From Lolium rigidum (lineage: Eukaryota; Streptophyta; Magnoliopsida; Poales; Poaceae): a stretch of 64,000 nt of DNA. Under the pieces are notes generated by a model. It was not told where the DNA came from and searched no databases. It was given only the letters and a program-made list of their open reading frames with translations. Every line of letters starts with the position of its first letter. Position 1 is the stretch's first letter. Below, piece after piece: positions 31,121 through 42,506 of the stretch. The stretch spans positions 228,273,853 to 228,337,852 of the forward strand of contig NC_061510.1 of the NCBI RefSeq assembly GCF_022539505.1. Direction: 5' to 3'. Position numbers and translations under genes: made by a program.

Positions 31121-32895
31121 TTTGGGAGCAAGGAAGGCATGTAAGAAGCCAATGGCTCCGTTGTCCCGACGTAGGAGAAGGTCCGGCGGTCACACGAGCG
31201 GCCGGATGTGGTAGTGCAAGCGATCATCTTTCCAAGGCGTATGTCAATGATATCGTCTTCCTCGCCGCGTTGCCGCTTCCTGGTATCCTCACTCGGACTG
31301 TGTTCGTACACGGCGTAAATCGGCCTGTCGTACACGTCACGCGCGAACCCCTGTGTCAGGAAAGCCTCGCCGTGGAAGAAGTGCGGCCGTGTGAGAGCGA
31401 GATTCTGCTTCAGCTGCACGGTGTGCATGCGACTCCACCTGTGTTCTCCAGCCGTCACAACCTTTAGAGCCCACACCTGCATTAGCTCAATTGATAGTAA
31501 GGAATTTATTAGTACCTCCATCTAAAAATAAGTGTCTTAGTTCTATCTAGATTTGAATATATCTAGACATATTTTACTTGTAGATGCATATCTAAAAAAG
31601 GTTGAAACACATAGTTTTAGTTGGAGGGAGTAGTACTCTACTTGCACGAGCTAGGATGAAACTAATTTGGTTTGCCAAAAGGGCCTTATAATATATGCCT
31701 TGGGTTCTAACGAATAATTTTTTTGTAAAGATTCAAATCAAGTAAAATTTAATCAGACTTTTAGAAAAAACTATCAACAAATATAATATTTTATCGATGT
31801 AACATGAAAATATAATTTATGATGTATCAACTGACATTAATTTTGTATTTTATATGTTAATAATTTTTAATAAAAAATTGGTTAAACTTTACAAGGTTAA
31901 ATTTTTCAAAAATAATACTCCCTCCATCTAGCATAAGCTTTGTTCATCGGAACGGAGGTACTCGGTCTTGTTTGGTTTTATACATAAAGCTACGAAAAGC
32001 CCGACTTTAAATTAATAAAGATTCAGCTTTGTATTTAAGAACAGAGGAAGAATTAATGTAGACGTGTAGTAGTAAGTACCTCGGTGTTACTATCAGGCAC
32101 ATGTGAAGATTGGGGAAAGGCAATGCCCAGCTTGCCATGCACCTCCATCAGGTGCCAGGTGCTGCTACATCCGGACGGCACACTAGGTATCGGCTGCACT
32201 GGCGTGACACGCTCATCTCCAAGGTCCAAGCGCAAGATCTTCTTGGTGCCGTTCACCACCCAGTAAGTGGCGCCGTCGACGCTGACGACGCCGGCGCTCC
32301 GGTTGCATATCGCAGCCGGCGGCGTGACGACGTCCCGCCACGACGCCTCCCCGAGCGTGAACACCTGCACCGAGCGAAAAAACCGGGCGCTGTCGTAGTA
32401 GCACGGGACATGAACGACATTGTAGCGGCCCGTCGTCGGGTGGTAGGCGAAGCTGTACGTCTCGTGCCAGCAGCATGCGTCCCTCCCTGGCGCGCACGGC
32501 AGCGGCGGGATGGCCAGCGTCTCGTCGGTGGCCGGGTTGATCAGAGCGATGGCGCCGCCGGATTCGCGGTTGTCGCACAGGCATATCAGGCCGTTGCATG
32601 TGCCGACTACGCTCGTGCCTTCTTCCCGGTGAGCCACGCCGTCTTTCCACAGCAGCCTGCTCCTCGCCGGCGGCGACAGGTCGTCGACGACGTACGCTAG
32701 ACCCGTCGTGGTGACGAGAGGCTTGGCGCGGCTCTGCATCTCCGTCGTGTGCGTGTCCACGGCGTCGCGCCAGCTCTGGCACACGAAGCGGCACCGGCGC
32801 CGGGCGCTTGGAGGGAGCCGTACCAGGATCTCGAGCACGATGTCGGGGCTGAAGTACGGCGGGCTGGTATTCTCGTCGTCGTCAGCCTCGGCCAT
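31111..32895 (-). CDS. F-box protein gene (two exons)
   Basis: Exon 1 runs 32895 down to 32080 (272 codons, ending GAG at donor GAG|GTACTTACT). Exon 2 runs 31476 down to 31111 (acceptor AATGCAG|GTGTGG), giving 393 residues. The N-terminal F-box is SPDIVLEILVRLPPSARRR then CRFVCQSWRDAVD (residues ~15-52). Then come FBA/kelch-like beta repeats: GTCNGLICLCDN, IALINPATDETLAIPPLP, YSFAYHPTTGRYNVVHV and VWALKVVTAGEHRWSR. Such proteins are substrate receptors of SCF ubiquitin ligases; the target is unknown. The frame is intact. The stop codon lies inside a 15-bp duplicated target site, so a second copy of the stop region lies just downstream. The intron holds two Stowaway-type elements. Confidence 0.9.
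31515..31630. mobile_element. Stowaway MITE in the F-box gene intron
   Basis: A 116-bp element between TA dinucleotides (31513-31514 and 31631-31632). The left end CCTCCATCTAAAAATAAGTG and right end TTTAGTTGGAGGGAG are imperfect Stowaway termini. It is older than the intron-5 MITE of MHX, judging by arm divergence. Confidence 0.7.
31918..31958. mobile_element. Miniature 41-bp Stowaway remnant in the F-box intron
   Basis: CTCCCTCCATCTAG opens and GGAACGGAGG closes a 41-bp unit flanked by TA on both sides. It keeps both termini but almost no interior, consistent with an internally deleted Stowaway. Confidence 0.5.
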
Positions 32896-34535
32896 GGTGG
32901 ATGTGCTGTCGCCGGCTCGCCGCGATCGCCTCTGCTGCTATTTGTGTTATGTTTGGGATTAATTTCGCCCTGCGTTTTCGTCGTTTCTCAACCGGATCTG
33001 AGTCCGTCTCAAATTCTTGTGATTTCCATCGATCGTGGTGGTTAACTTGCAATGTCGACTATCGTCATTAGAGTTAAGCAGTTGCACGCCAAGGGTAAAT
33101 GTGGTAGTCAATTTTGTTACCGGCTTAATCCAAACTAGCATGAAACCTGTGCGTTGCTACTTGCTACGGCCTATGGTATCATATTATGTTGAAATCTCAT
33201 TATTTTCTACGTTTAAATATGTGTTTTAATCAAATTAGAAATAGAATGGAGATCGAGCAAACAAACAAACAAAATAGAATGTAGTATTTAATTCGCTTGT
33301 TGTTCCAAGGCTGCTTGCTACAATTCCGAAAAATCACGTATATAAACAGATGTGACTCCGTATATGATAGCGAGGTGGGACTATTGTCCATAAGAAAATT
33401 ACCTGTGCGTTGCATCGGGTGATAAGCATCACAGTATAACGACATGCAAAGAATAAAACAACCCAAAAATTATGTGTAATTTACCTCGATCATTGCATGG
33501 GCACATCTATTGTCTACTTGAAAAAGCCGCTTCGGTCAACTCTTTGCTCTTGTTCTTGCTTCTCTCGCTGCATTGTTGGGCTGATGTCGGGTGACGACGA
33601 ACCACTTTAAATGTGTGTGTTGTTATCCTAGCAAGAGTGTTATTTTTGGTACAACCTAGAGACCTGGAAAAATCGTCGCAAACGGTGCCGGTGCGTCAGG
33701 CTTCGCTGAGGACATGTTCTATCCTGTTGAGTCCTTCAAAATCGCATAAAGAAAAAAAGTATCATGTCTGCACGTTTCAATCTTTGAGCTGCATAATGAC
33801 AATATCAGAATTGATGTTCGGATCTTGTATTCGTTCAGATCGGCAAGAGCTCGCACTTGTACCGCGTGGCATTCAGATTTGCTGCAGCTGTTCAGACTGG
33901 ATAAGACATCTGTGTTATTGCTGATCGGTTTCAGTTAAATTTGTACTTTTTACACACTCGAAAAAAAAATTGTACTTTTGTGTGTCGATGAAGAAACCAA
34001 AATTGGCGAAACTATAAGTCCAGTTGGTAGCATCTTTTGCCGTCTTTCAAAACTCGAGGTAAATTTCATTAGACCGCTCGGTGAAACAAAAGGCAAGGCA
34101 TTGTAATGGCCTTCTGTTCTAAAATCAAGAGCCAATGCTTGTGCATTTCCCTGAAAGAGCACACAGGAACACTTCTGCAGCCGTTCAGCAAAACGTGGCT
34201 CTGACGATTGATCAAAACAATCGTCTGTCCACAAAACCAACTGGCCGCACTCCCTCTCTCTCTTTCTTCCTTGGCGCGCGCGCAGCTCGTGCTGAGATGA
34301 TTCCAGGAGCTCCTTGGCCTCGCGGTGGTGGACGTGGAGTCAGAGTGAAACACCTAGGCCTAGACCGCAGCGCGCGTTGACGCCGAGTAGTCCGCTCCTG
34401 GTCCGCACGAGACGCTGCCGACCACCCAGGCGCCCCGGCCGCCATCCCCGCCGATGTACCCAGCTTGGCCCAACACCGCCGCTCGGCCGGCGTCGTCCGA
34501 GAGAGGTCGCTGATGCAGTGATGTGATCACGTGTC
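32896..34535. other. Upstream region of the F-box gene and intergenic DNA
   Basis: The first few hundred bases are the likely F-box promoter and 5' UTR on the minus strand; no clear TATA box was identified. ACCTGTGCGTTGC occurs twice (near 33147 and 33402), a motif often seen at borders of grass transposons, so a decayed element may lie between. A CT/GC-rich stretch (34250-34510) has ORFs without recognisable domains. Confidence 0.35.
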
Positions 34536-34958
34536 TGTTATAAAAGCGACAAGCAAATAACAAAGAACGAAACAAGAACACACGCAGGGGACACAAGATT
34601 TAACGTGGAAAACTCCTTCCAACACAGAAGGGGAAAAATCACGGGCGCCAGCCAGCAAAACTTCACTATATCGGGAGGTGTTTACAAACGCCGTGGGTTA
34701 TCTTATAATCTGATAAACCCTAGCCGGCGGCTTACAAGATGTATATATAGGCGGTGCCAACGATCCGTACCGTACCGCGGGGGGCTGCCGCCCCCCGCAC
34801 CCCCCGCAGGCGTCCCTGCCTGTAGGGCACGACGTATGGGCTAACTTCTGACCCCGCTACGCTTCGGCTCAAGCCTCCGCGCGACGGGCCTCGCTCCGCT
34901 CGTCAGAAGTTAGCCTCCCTTTAGTATATGAATTTGGATCACAATACAACAAACTCCA
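34536..34958 (-). repeat. 3' LTR of a Copia element
   Basis: On the plus strand it begins TGTTATAAAAGCG and ends CAAACTCCA, so the element-sense ends are TGGAGTTTG...TTATAACA, 423 bp. It directly follows pol on the minus strand. It holds a GC-rich hairpin (34777-34785 with 34790-34798) and a 12-bp inverted repeat CTAACTTCTGAC/GTCAGAAGTTAG (34841-34852 and 34902-34913). The candidate target-site copy is GTGTC (34531-34535). The 5' LTR was not found in the window. Confidence 0.75.
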
Positions 34959-35049
34959 CCTTCATACAAATTTCATCTTGTAGCATGAACTTCAACAATC
35001 TCCTGAACAACAAAGGAAAAACACTTGCTGGCGCCAACAGCCACTTGGG

Positions 35050-37379
35050 CTAAACAGTTATACCAACCAAGCTCGAGCAAAGCTCAAACTTGAAAACAGG
35101 AACTGGCTTTGTCATCATATCAGCAGGATTATCATGAGTACTTATCTTGCATACCTTCAGTTTACCTTGAGCAACAATGTCGCGCACATAATGATACTTG
35201 ATATCAATGTGATTTGTCCTCTCATGGAACATTTGATCTTTAGTAAGGTATATTGCACTTTGACTGTCAGAAAACAAGTTAATGCAAGAATCATCTCCAC
35301 AAAGCTCATCATACAAACCTTTCAACCAAACAGACTCTCTGCAAGCTTCATTAATTGCTATATATTCTGCTTCGGTTGTAGATTGGGCAACAACAGCTTG
35401 TAACGTTGCCTTCCAACTCATAGCACATCCACCAACAGTGAATACATAACCTGTGAGGGATCTTCTCTTATCCAAATCGGTAGCAAAATCTGAATCCACA
35501 TAGCCTACGAGTCCCTCACCGGTCTTGCCAAACTTCAAGCAAGCTTTGGATGTGCCACGAAGGTACCTGAAAATCCACTGAACAGCTTTCCAATGTTCTT
35601 TACCAGGATCGGCCAGGTATCGACTGACCAAACTCATAGCATATGATAAATCAGGACGAGAACAAACCATGGCATACATCAAGGAACCAACAACACTAGA
35701 ATATGGAACTCGAGACATGTACTCAATATCTTCATCAGTACTAGGACATTGCAATGCTGACAATTTGAAGTGAGAAGCAATTGGTGTACTAACAGACTTT
35801 GCATCATGCATATTAAAACGAGGAAGAACTTTCTGAATGTAATTTTGCTGACTAAGAAATAACACACTAGATTTTACATGTCTCTTGTAATTTCCATACC
35901 TAGTATTTTCTTAGCGGCACCAAGATCCTTCATCTCAAACTCACTACTTAATCGTGACTTTAAAGTAGTGATCTCTTTCTTGCTCTTGGCAGCAATCAAC
36001 ATATCATCAACATATAACAGACAAGTATATTGGTGATCCATTAACAAACTTGATATAAACACAACTATCATACTTAGATCTCTTAAACTCATGTGCAAGC
36101 ATAAATGAATCAAACCTTTTGTACCACTTGTCTTGGAGACTGTTTCAAACCATAAAGGGACCTCTTCAACTTGCAAACAAGATCCTCCTTTCCAGGCACA
36201 ACAAAACCTTCAGGCTGGTCCATGTATATCTCCTCCTCAAGCTCTCCATGCAGAAAAAGCAGTCTTCACATCTAACTGCTCAAGCTCAAGATCATGCATA
36301 GCCACAATACCAAAGAATGCACGAATGGAACTATGCTTCACAACCGGAGAGAATACATCATTATAGTCAATACCTGAAATTTGGCTGAAACCTTTTGCTA
36401 CTAACCTTGCCTTAAACCTCGGAGGCTCATTAGGACACAATCCTTCTTTTCTTTTAAATATCCACTTACAGCGGACAACCTTCTTTTGTTTAGGCAAGGG
36501 CACAACATCCCATGTGCCATTATTGTCAAGCGATTGCATCTCCTCTTGCATAGCAGGAATCCACTTCACGCGGTCAACGGATGCAACGGCCTCAGTATCT
36601 GTAGCAGGTTCAGTATCATGCTCCACCTGTTCAGCACAACTCAAAGCATGATGAACAAGATTACATTCTTCAATTAAACGAGGACGTGGACCTTTGTTAC
36701 GCCTCGGTCTATCAGCAGCAATGGAACCATTTGTTTGCTGCAAAACAAGTGGTGAGTGATGAACAACAGTGTTATCATTTTCAGCAACATCATTTTCTTT
36801 CTCCTCCACGTGCTCCACCTGCACGCTGATCCTCTGTTGCTCATCATCAGAACTATCAGAAAAATCAACATCATCAGTAACATCTGTAGATGAACTCTTA
36901 TAAAACATGACAGCCTCATTAAAGACTACATTCCTGCTATGCAAAACTTTCTTAGTCTCAGGATTCCATAACTTGTATGCCTTAACTCCTGAACCATAAC
37001 CAAGAAACACACACTTAACAGCCCTAGGCTCTAGCTTTCCATTATCAACATGAGCATAAGCGATGCTAGCTGAAAACTCTCAAGCTGTGAATAATCAGCA
37101 GGTGAACCAGACCATACCTCAATAGGTGTTTTCTTATCAAGCGGAATACAAGGTGACCTGTTTATCAAGTAACAGGCGGTGGAGGCTGCTTCAGCCCAGA
37201 AACGTCTATGCATACCAGCATTAGACAAGATGCAGCGAGCCTTGGAGATGATGGTTCTGTTCATCCTCTCCGCCACACCATTCTGCTGAGGAGTATATGG
37301 AATGGTGTGGTGCCTGACAATGCCTTCGTCACTGCAATAATCATTGAAAACAGTAGAACAAAACTCCATGCCATTGTCA
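35050..37379 (-). pseudogene. Copia pol: integrase C-terminus, reverse transcriptase, RNase H (broken)
   Basis: Read on the minus strand from 37379, the order is as follows. Integrase end: HHTIPYTPQQNGVAERMNRT, then FWAEAASTACYLINRSPC. Next is a variable acidic spacer. Reverse transcriptase follows: [40 protein letters not shown], and the catalytic block CLLYVDDMLIAAKS. RNase H is [20 protein letters not shown] and [16 protein letters not shown], with tail [13 protein letters not shown]. At least two frameshifts (near 36240 and 35870) break RT. The RH-after-integrase order and YVDD motif define Ty1/Copia. The reading is continued by 44103-44786 beyond an inserted element. Confidence 0.85.
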
Positions 37380-37384
37380 GTACG

Positions 37385-38979
37385 TGATACGTCTCCGACG
37401 TATCGATAATTTCTTATGTTCTATGCCATATTATTGATGATACCTACATGTTTTATGCACACTTTATGTCATATTCGTGCATTTTCTGGAACTAACCTAT
37501 TAACAAGATGCCGAAGTGCCGGTTCTCGTTTTACTGCTGTTTTTGGTTTCGAAATCCTAGTAACGAAATATTCTCGGAATTGGACGAAACGAAGACCCGG
37601 GGGCCTATTTTTCCACGGAGCTTCCGGAAGACCGAAGAACACACGAAGTGGGGCCACGAGGTGGCGACACCACGTGGCGGCGCGGCCCGGGGGGCCCGCG
37701 CCGCCCTATGGTGTGGCCCCCTCGTCCGGCCCCCGACTCGCCCTTCCGCCTACTTAAAGCCTCCGTCGCGAAACCCCCGATGCGAAAAACCACGATACGG
37801 AAAACCTTGCCGAGACGCCGCCGCCGCCGATCCCATCTCGGGGATTCCGGAGATCTCCTCCGGCACCCTGCCGGAGAGGGGATTCATCTCCCGGAGGACT
37901 CTACACCGCCATGGTCGCCTCCGGAGTGATGAGTGAGTAGTTCACCCCTGGACTATGGGTCCATAGCGGTAGCTAGATGGTTGTCTTCTCCTCATTGTGC
38001 TTCATTGTTGGATCTTGTGAGCTGCCTAACATGATCAAGATCATCTATCCGTAATTCTATATGTTGTGTTTGTCGGGATCCGATGGATAGAGAATACCAT
38101 GTCATGTTAATTATCAAGTTATTACATATGTGTTGTTTATGATCTTGCATGCTCTCCGTTTCTAGTAGAGGCTCTGGCCAAGTTTTTACTTTTAACTCCA
38201 AGAGGGAGTATTTATGCTCGATAGTGGGTTCATGCACATTGACACCAGGACGAGTGACGAGAAAGTTCTAAGGTTGTGTTGTGCTTGTTGCCACTAGGGA
38301 TAAAACATTGGCGCTATGTCCGAGGATGTAGTTGTTGATTACATTACGCACCATACTTAATGCAATTGTCTGTTGCTTTGCAACTTAATACTTGGAGGGG
38401 TTCGGACGATAACTTCGAAGGTGGACTTTTTAGGCATAGATGCGGTTGGATGGCGGTCTATGTACTTTGTCGTAATGCCCAATTAAATCTCACTATATTT
38501 ATCATGTCATGTATGTGCATTGTTATGCCCTCTCTATTTGTCAATTGCCCGACTGTAATTTGTTCACCCAACATGCTTTTATCTTATGGGAGAGACACCT
38601 CTAGTGAGCTGTGGACCCCGGTCCATTCTTTTTATCTTGAAATACAAATCTGCTGCAATACTTGTTTTACTTGTTTTCTCTGCAAACAATCATCTTCCAC
38701 ACAATTCGGTTAATCCTTTGTTACGGCAAGCCGGTGAGATTGACAACCTCACTTGTTTCGTTGGGGCAAAGTACTTTGGTTGTGTTGTGTAGGTTCCACG
38801 TTGGCGCCGGAATCTCTGGTGTTGCGCCGCACTACATCCCGCCGCCATCAACCTTCAACGTGCTTCTTGACTCCTACTGGTTCGATTAAACCTTGGTTTC
38901 TAACTGAGGGAAACTTGCCGCTGTGCGCATCACACCTTCCTCTTGGGGTTCCCAACGGACGTGTCAACTACACGCATCA
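37385..38979 (+). repeat. 5' LTR of element H
   Basis: TG...CA ends, a GC-rich U3 with CCTACTTAAAGCC as a TATA-like motif near 37750, then a region with CCATGGTCGCCTCCGGAGTGA that may mark R/U5. The 3' end leads into the primer-binding site within ~10 bp. Confidence 0.85.
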
Positions 38980-38989
38980 AGCAAATTTA

Positions 38990-39008
38990 CCGGCGCCGTT
39001 GCCGTGGA
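38990..39008 (+). other. Primer-binding site of element H
   Basis: CCGGCGCCGTTGCCGTGGAG is close to the tRNA-Asp-complementary TGGCGCCGTTGCCGGGGA of Athila-type elements. The same block follows the LTR at 57189. Confidence 0.7.
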
Positions 39009-39236
39009 GATCAAGACACGCTGCAAGGGGAGTCTCCACTTCTCAATCTCTTTACTTTGTTTTTGTCTTGCTTTATTTTATTTACTACTTTGTTTGCTGC
39101 ATTATATCAAAACACAAAAAAAAAATTAGTTGCTAGCTTTACTTTATTTACTATCTTGTTTGCTATATCAAAAATACAAAAAAATTAGTTTACTTGCATT
39201 TATTTTATCTAGTTTGTCTTATTTACTACCGCTAAA

Positions 39237-39917
39237 ATGAGTAATCCCGAAGTTGAAGTTCGTTCATTTAAGCAACAAGGGGGAGAATGTTTAAAAGATG
39301 TTTGGTATAGAATTAGTGATGCCCATAATAGGTGTACTAAGAAACACTCCACTACTATCCTACTCAGGAATTTTTATGTTGGTATCTCTAGCTGGAATAG
39401 ATATGTTCTTGATTGTCTCGCGGGAGGTAACTTCCTAGGTGCTCCCGCTTTAGAAGCTAGCTGCATTATTGAGAGTTTATTTGGAACACCACCTGTTAAT
39501 GAAACTAAAATTGAAACCTCCCTTGAGGATGTTATGAAAAAATTGGAAACCATAGAGAAAAATTTTCCGAGTGTTGAAACTAAGTTGGAGATATTACTTG
39601 ATAAAACTGATGAACTTGATAAATACTTAGGAGGAATTGATGAAAGAATTAGTGTCCTAGGAACTTGTGTTGACCATGATAATCAAATTAATAGGATTGG
39701 CGAACTTGAAAAAGCTATGGGAACTTTGTGTTCAACCTTTTCATCTTTACAGTTTAGAGAGAAAGCTTATGTGGGGAAGGAGCAAAAGTTTATGTATGCC
39801 TCTAAAGTGCCTAAACCAAAGAAATATTATTATAGGCCTAAAATTGACAAAGCCCCTAGTACCACTACAAATGTGGGAGCTTATGATGTTGATGCTTCGT
39901 CTCTTGATGTTACTTGA
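39237..39917 (+). CDS. gag-like ORF of element H
   Basis: An intact 226-residue ORF. Residues ~10-60 carry the retrotransposon gag core: FKQQGGECLKDVWYRISDAH and ILLRNFYVGISSWNRYVLD. The following ~120 residues are Glu/Lys/Leu-rich and look coiled-coil (VMKKLETIEKNFPSVETKLE). The C-terminus is basic and Tyr-rich (PKPKKYYYRPKID). There is no zinc knuckle and no downstream pol. The protein could package RNA, but replication would need enzymes supplied by an autonomous relative. The start ATG at 39237 follows an in-frame AT-rich leader. Confidence 0.7.
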   Translation: MSNPEVEVRSFKQQGGECLKDVWYRISDAHNRCTKKHSTTILLRNFYVGISSWNRYVLDCLAGGNFLGAPALEASCIIESLFGTPPVNETKIETSLEDVMKKLETIEKNFPSVETKLEILLDKTDELDKYLGGIDERISVLGTCVDHDNQINRIGELEKAMGTLCSTFSSLQFREKAYVGKEQKFMYASKVPKPKKYYYRPKIDKAPSTTTNVGAYDVDASSLDVT

Positions 39918-42506
39918 GAAACACTTTCTGCGCCTAGCTGAAAGGCGTTAAAGAAAAGCGCTTATGGGAGACAACCCATGTTTTTACTCCAGTATTTTTG
40001 TTTTATATTTGTGTCTTGGAAGTTGTTTACTACTGTAGCAACCTCTCCTTATCTTAGTTTTATGTTTTGTTGTGCCAAGTAAATTCTTTGATAGAAAAGT
40101 AAGTACTAGATTTGGATTACTGCGCAGTTCCAGATTTCTTTGCTGTAACGAATCTGGGTCTATCTCCCTGTAGGTAGCTCAGAAAATTACGCCAATTTAC
40201 GAGCATGATCCTCAGATATGTACGCAACTTTCATTAAATTTGAGCATTTTCGTTTGAGCAAGTCTGGTGGCCTAATAAAATCCATCTTTACGGACTGTTC
40301 TGTTTTGACAGATTCTGTCTTTTATTTCGCATTGCCTCTTTTGCTATGTTGGATGAATTTCTTTGATCCACTAATGTCCAGTAGCTTTATGCAATGTCCA
40401 GAAGTGTTAAGAATGATTGTGTCACCTCTGAACATGTGAATTTTTATTATGCACTAACCCTCTAATGAGTTGTTTCGAGTTTGGTGTGGAGGAAGTTTTC
40501 AAGGATCAAGAGAGGAGTATGATGCAATATGATCAAGGAGAGTGAAAGCTCTAAGCTTGGGGATGCCCCGGTGGTTCACCCCTGCATATATTAAGAAGAC
40601 TCAAGCGTCTAAGCTTGGGGATGCCCAAGGCATCCCCTTCTTCATCGACAACATTAGCAGGTTCCTCCCCTGAAACTATATTTTTATTCCGTCACATCTT
40701 ATGTACTTTTCTTGGAGCGTCGGTTTGTTTTTGTTTTTTGTTTTGTTTGAATAAAATGGATCCTAGCATTCACTTTATGGGAGAGAGACACGCTCCGCTG
40801 TAGCATATGGACAAATATGTCCTTAGGCTCTACTCATAGTATTCAAGGCGAAGTTTCATCTTCGTTAAATTGTTATATGGTTGGAATTGGAAAATGATAC
40901 ATGTAGTAAATTGCTATAATGTCTTGGATAATTTGATACTTGACAATTGTTGTGCTCATGTTTAAGCTCTTGCATCATATACTTTGCACCCATTAATGAA
41001 GAAATACTTAGAGCTTGCTAATTTGGTTTGCATATTTGGTTTCTCTAGAGTCTAGATAACATCTAGTATTGAGTTTTGAACAACAAGGAAGACGGTATGG
41101 AGTCTTATAATGTTTACCATATGTCTTTTATGTGAGTTTTGCTGTACCGTTCATCCTTGTGTTTGTTTCAAATAACCTTGCTAGCCTAAACCTTGTATCG
41201 AGAGGGAATACTTCTCATGCATCCAAAATCCTTGAGCCAACCACTATGCCATTTGTGTCCACCATACCTACCTACTACATGGTATTTATCCGCCATTCCA
41301 AAGTAAATTGCTTGAGTGCTACCTTTAAAATTCCATCATTCACCTTTGCAATATATAGCTCATGGGACAAATAGCTTAAAAACTATTGTAGTATTGAATA
41401 TGTACTTATGCACTTTATCTCTTATTAAGTTGCTTGTTGAGCGATAACCATGTTTCGGGGACGCCATCAACTATTCTTTGTTGGATATCATGTGAGTTGC
41501 TATGCATGTCCGTCTTGTACGAAGTAAGAGAGATCTACCACCTTCATGGTTGGAGCATGCATATTGTTAGAGAAGAACTTTGGGCCGCTAACTAAAGCCA
41601 TGATTCATGGTGGAAGTTTCGGTTGCACATATATCCTCAATCTCATATGAGAATAATAATTGTTGCCACATGCTTATGCATTAAAGAGGAGTCCATTATA
41701 CTGTTGTCCATGTTGTCCCGGTATGGATGTCTAAGTTGAGAATAATCAAAAGCGAGAAATCCAAAATGCGAGCTTTCTCCTTAGACCTTTGTACGAGGCG
41801 GCATGGAGGTACCCCATTGTGACACTTGGTCAAAACATGTGCATTGCAAAGATCCGGTAGTCCAAGTTAATTAGGACAAGGTGCGGGCACTATTAGTATA
41901 CTATGCATGAGACTTGCAACTTGTAAGATATAATTTTCATAACTCATATGCTTTATTACTACCGTTGACAAAATTGTTTCATGTTTTCAAAATAAAAGCT
42001 CTAGCACAAATATAGCAATCGATGCTTTCCTCTTTGAAGGACCATTCTCTTTACTTTTATGTCGAGTCGGTTCACCTATCTCTCTCCACCTCAAGAAGCA
42101 AACACTTGTGTGAACTGTGCATTGATTCCTACATACTTGCATATTGCACTTGTTATATTACTCTATGTTGACAATTATCCATGAGATATACATGTTACAA
42201 GTTGAAAGCAACCGCTGAAACTTAATCTTCCTTTGTGTTGCTTCAATACCTTTACTTTGATTTATTGCTTTATGAGTTAACTCTTATGCAAGACTTATTA
42301 ATGCTTGTCTTGAAGTACTATTCATGAAAAGTCTTTGCTATATGATTCACTTGTTTACTCATATCATTACCATTGTTTTGATCGCTGCATCCACTACATA
42401 TGTTTACAAATAGTATGATCAAGGTTATGATGGCATATCACTTCAGAAATTATCTTTGTTATCGTTTTACCTGCTCGGGACGAGCAGAACTAAGCTTGGG
42501 GATGCT
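39918..42506 (+). other. Non-coding internal region of element H
   Basis: About 2.6 kb without coding potential, yet similar in order to the internal regions at 15877-17643 (plus) and 59215-61130 and 62737-64000 (minus). TAAGCTTGGGGATGC occurs three times: ~40554, ~40612 and ~42491, the last directly before the 3' LTR as the polypurine tract. Conservation across copies suggests a family-wide functional or simply ancestral segment. Confidence 0.6.

Noticed and set aside
32110..32794. Long ORFs on both strands overlapping the F-box exon (196 codons plus, 193 codons minus frame 2)
   Set aside because: High GC content opens alternative frames; only the minus frame starting at 32895 shows the F-box and splice-compatible ends.
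36133..36366. Plus-strand ORFs over the Copia pol
   Set aside because: They are antisense shadows of clear minus-strand reverse transcriptase coding.
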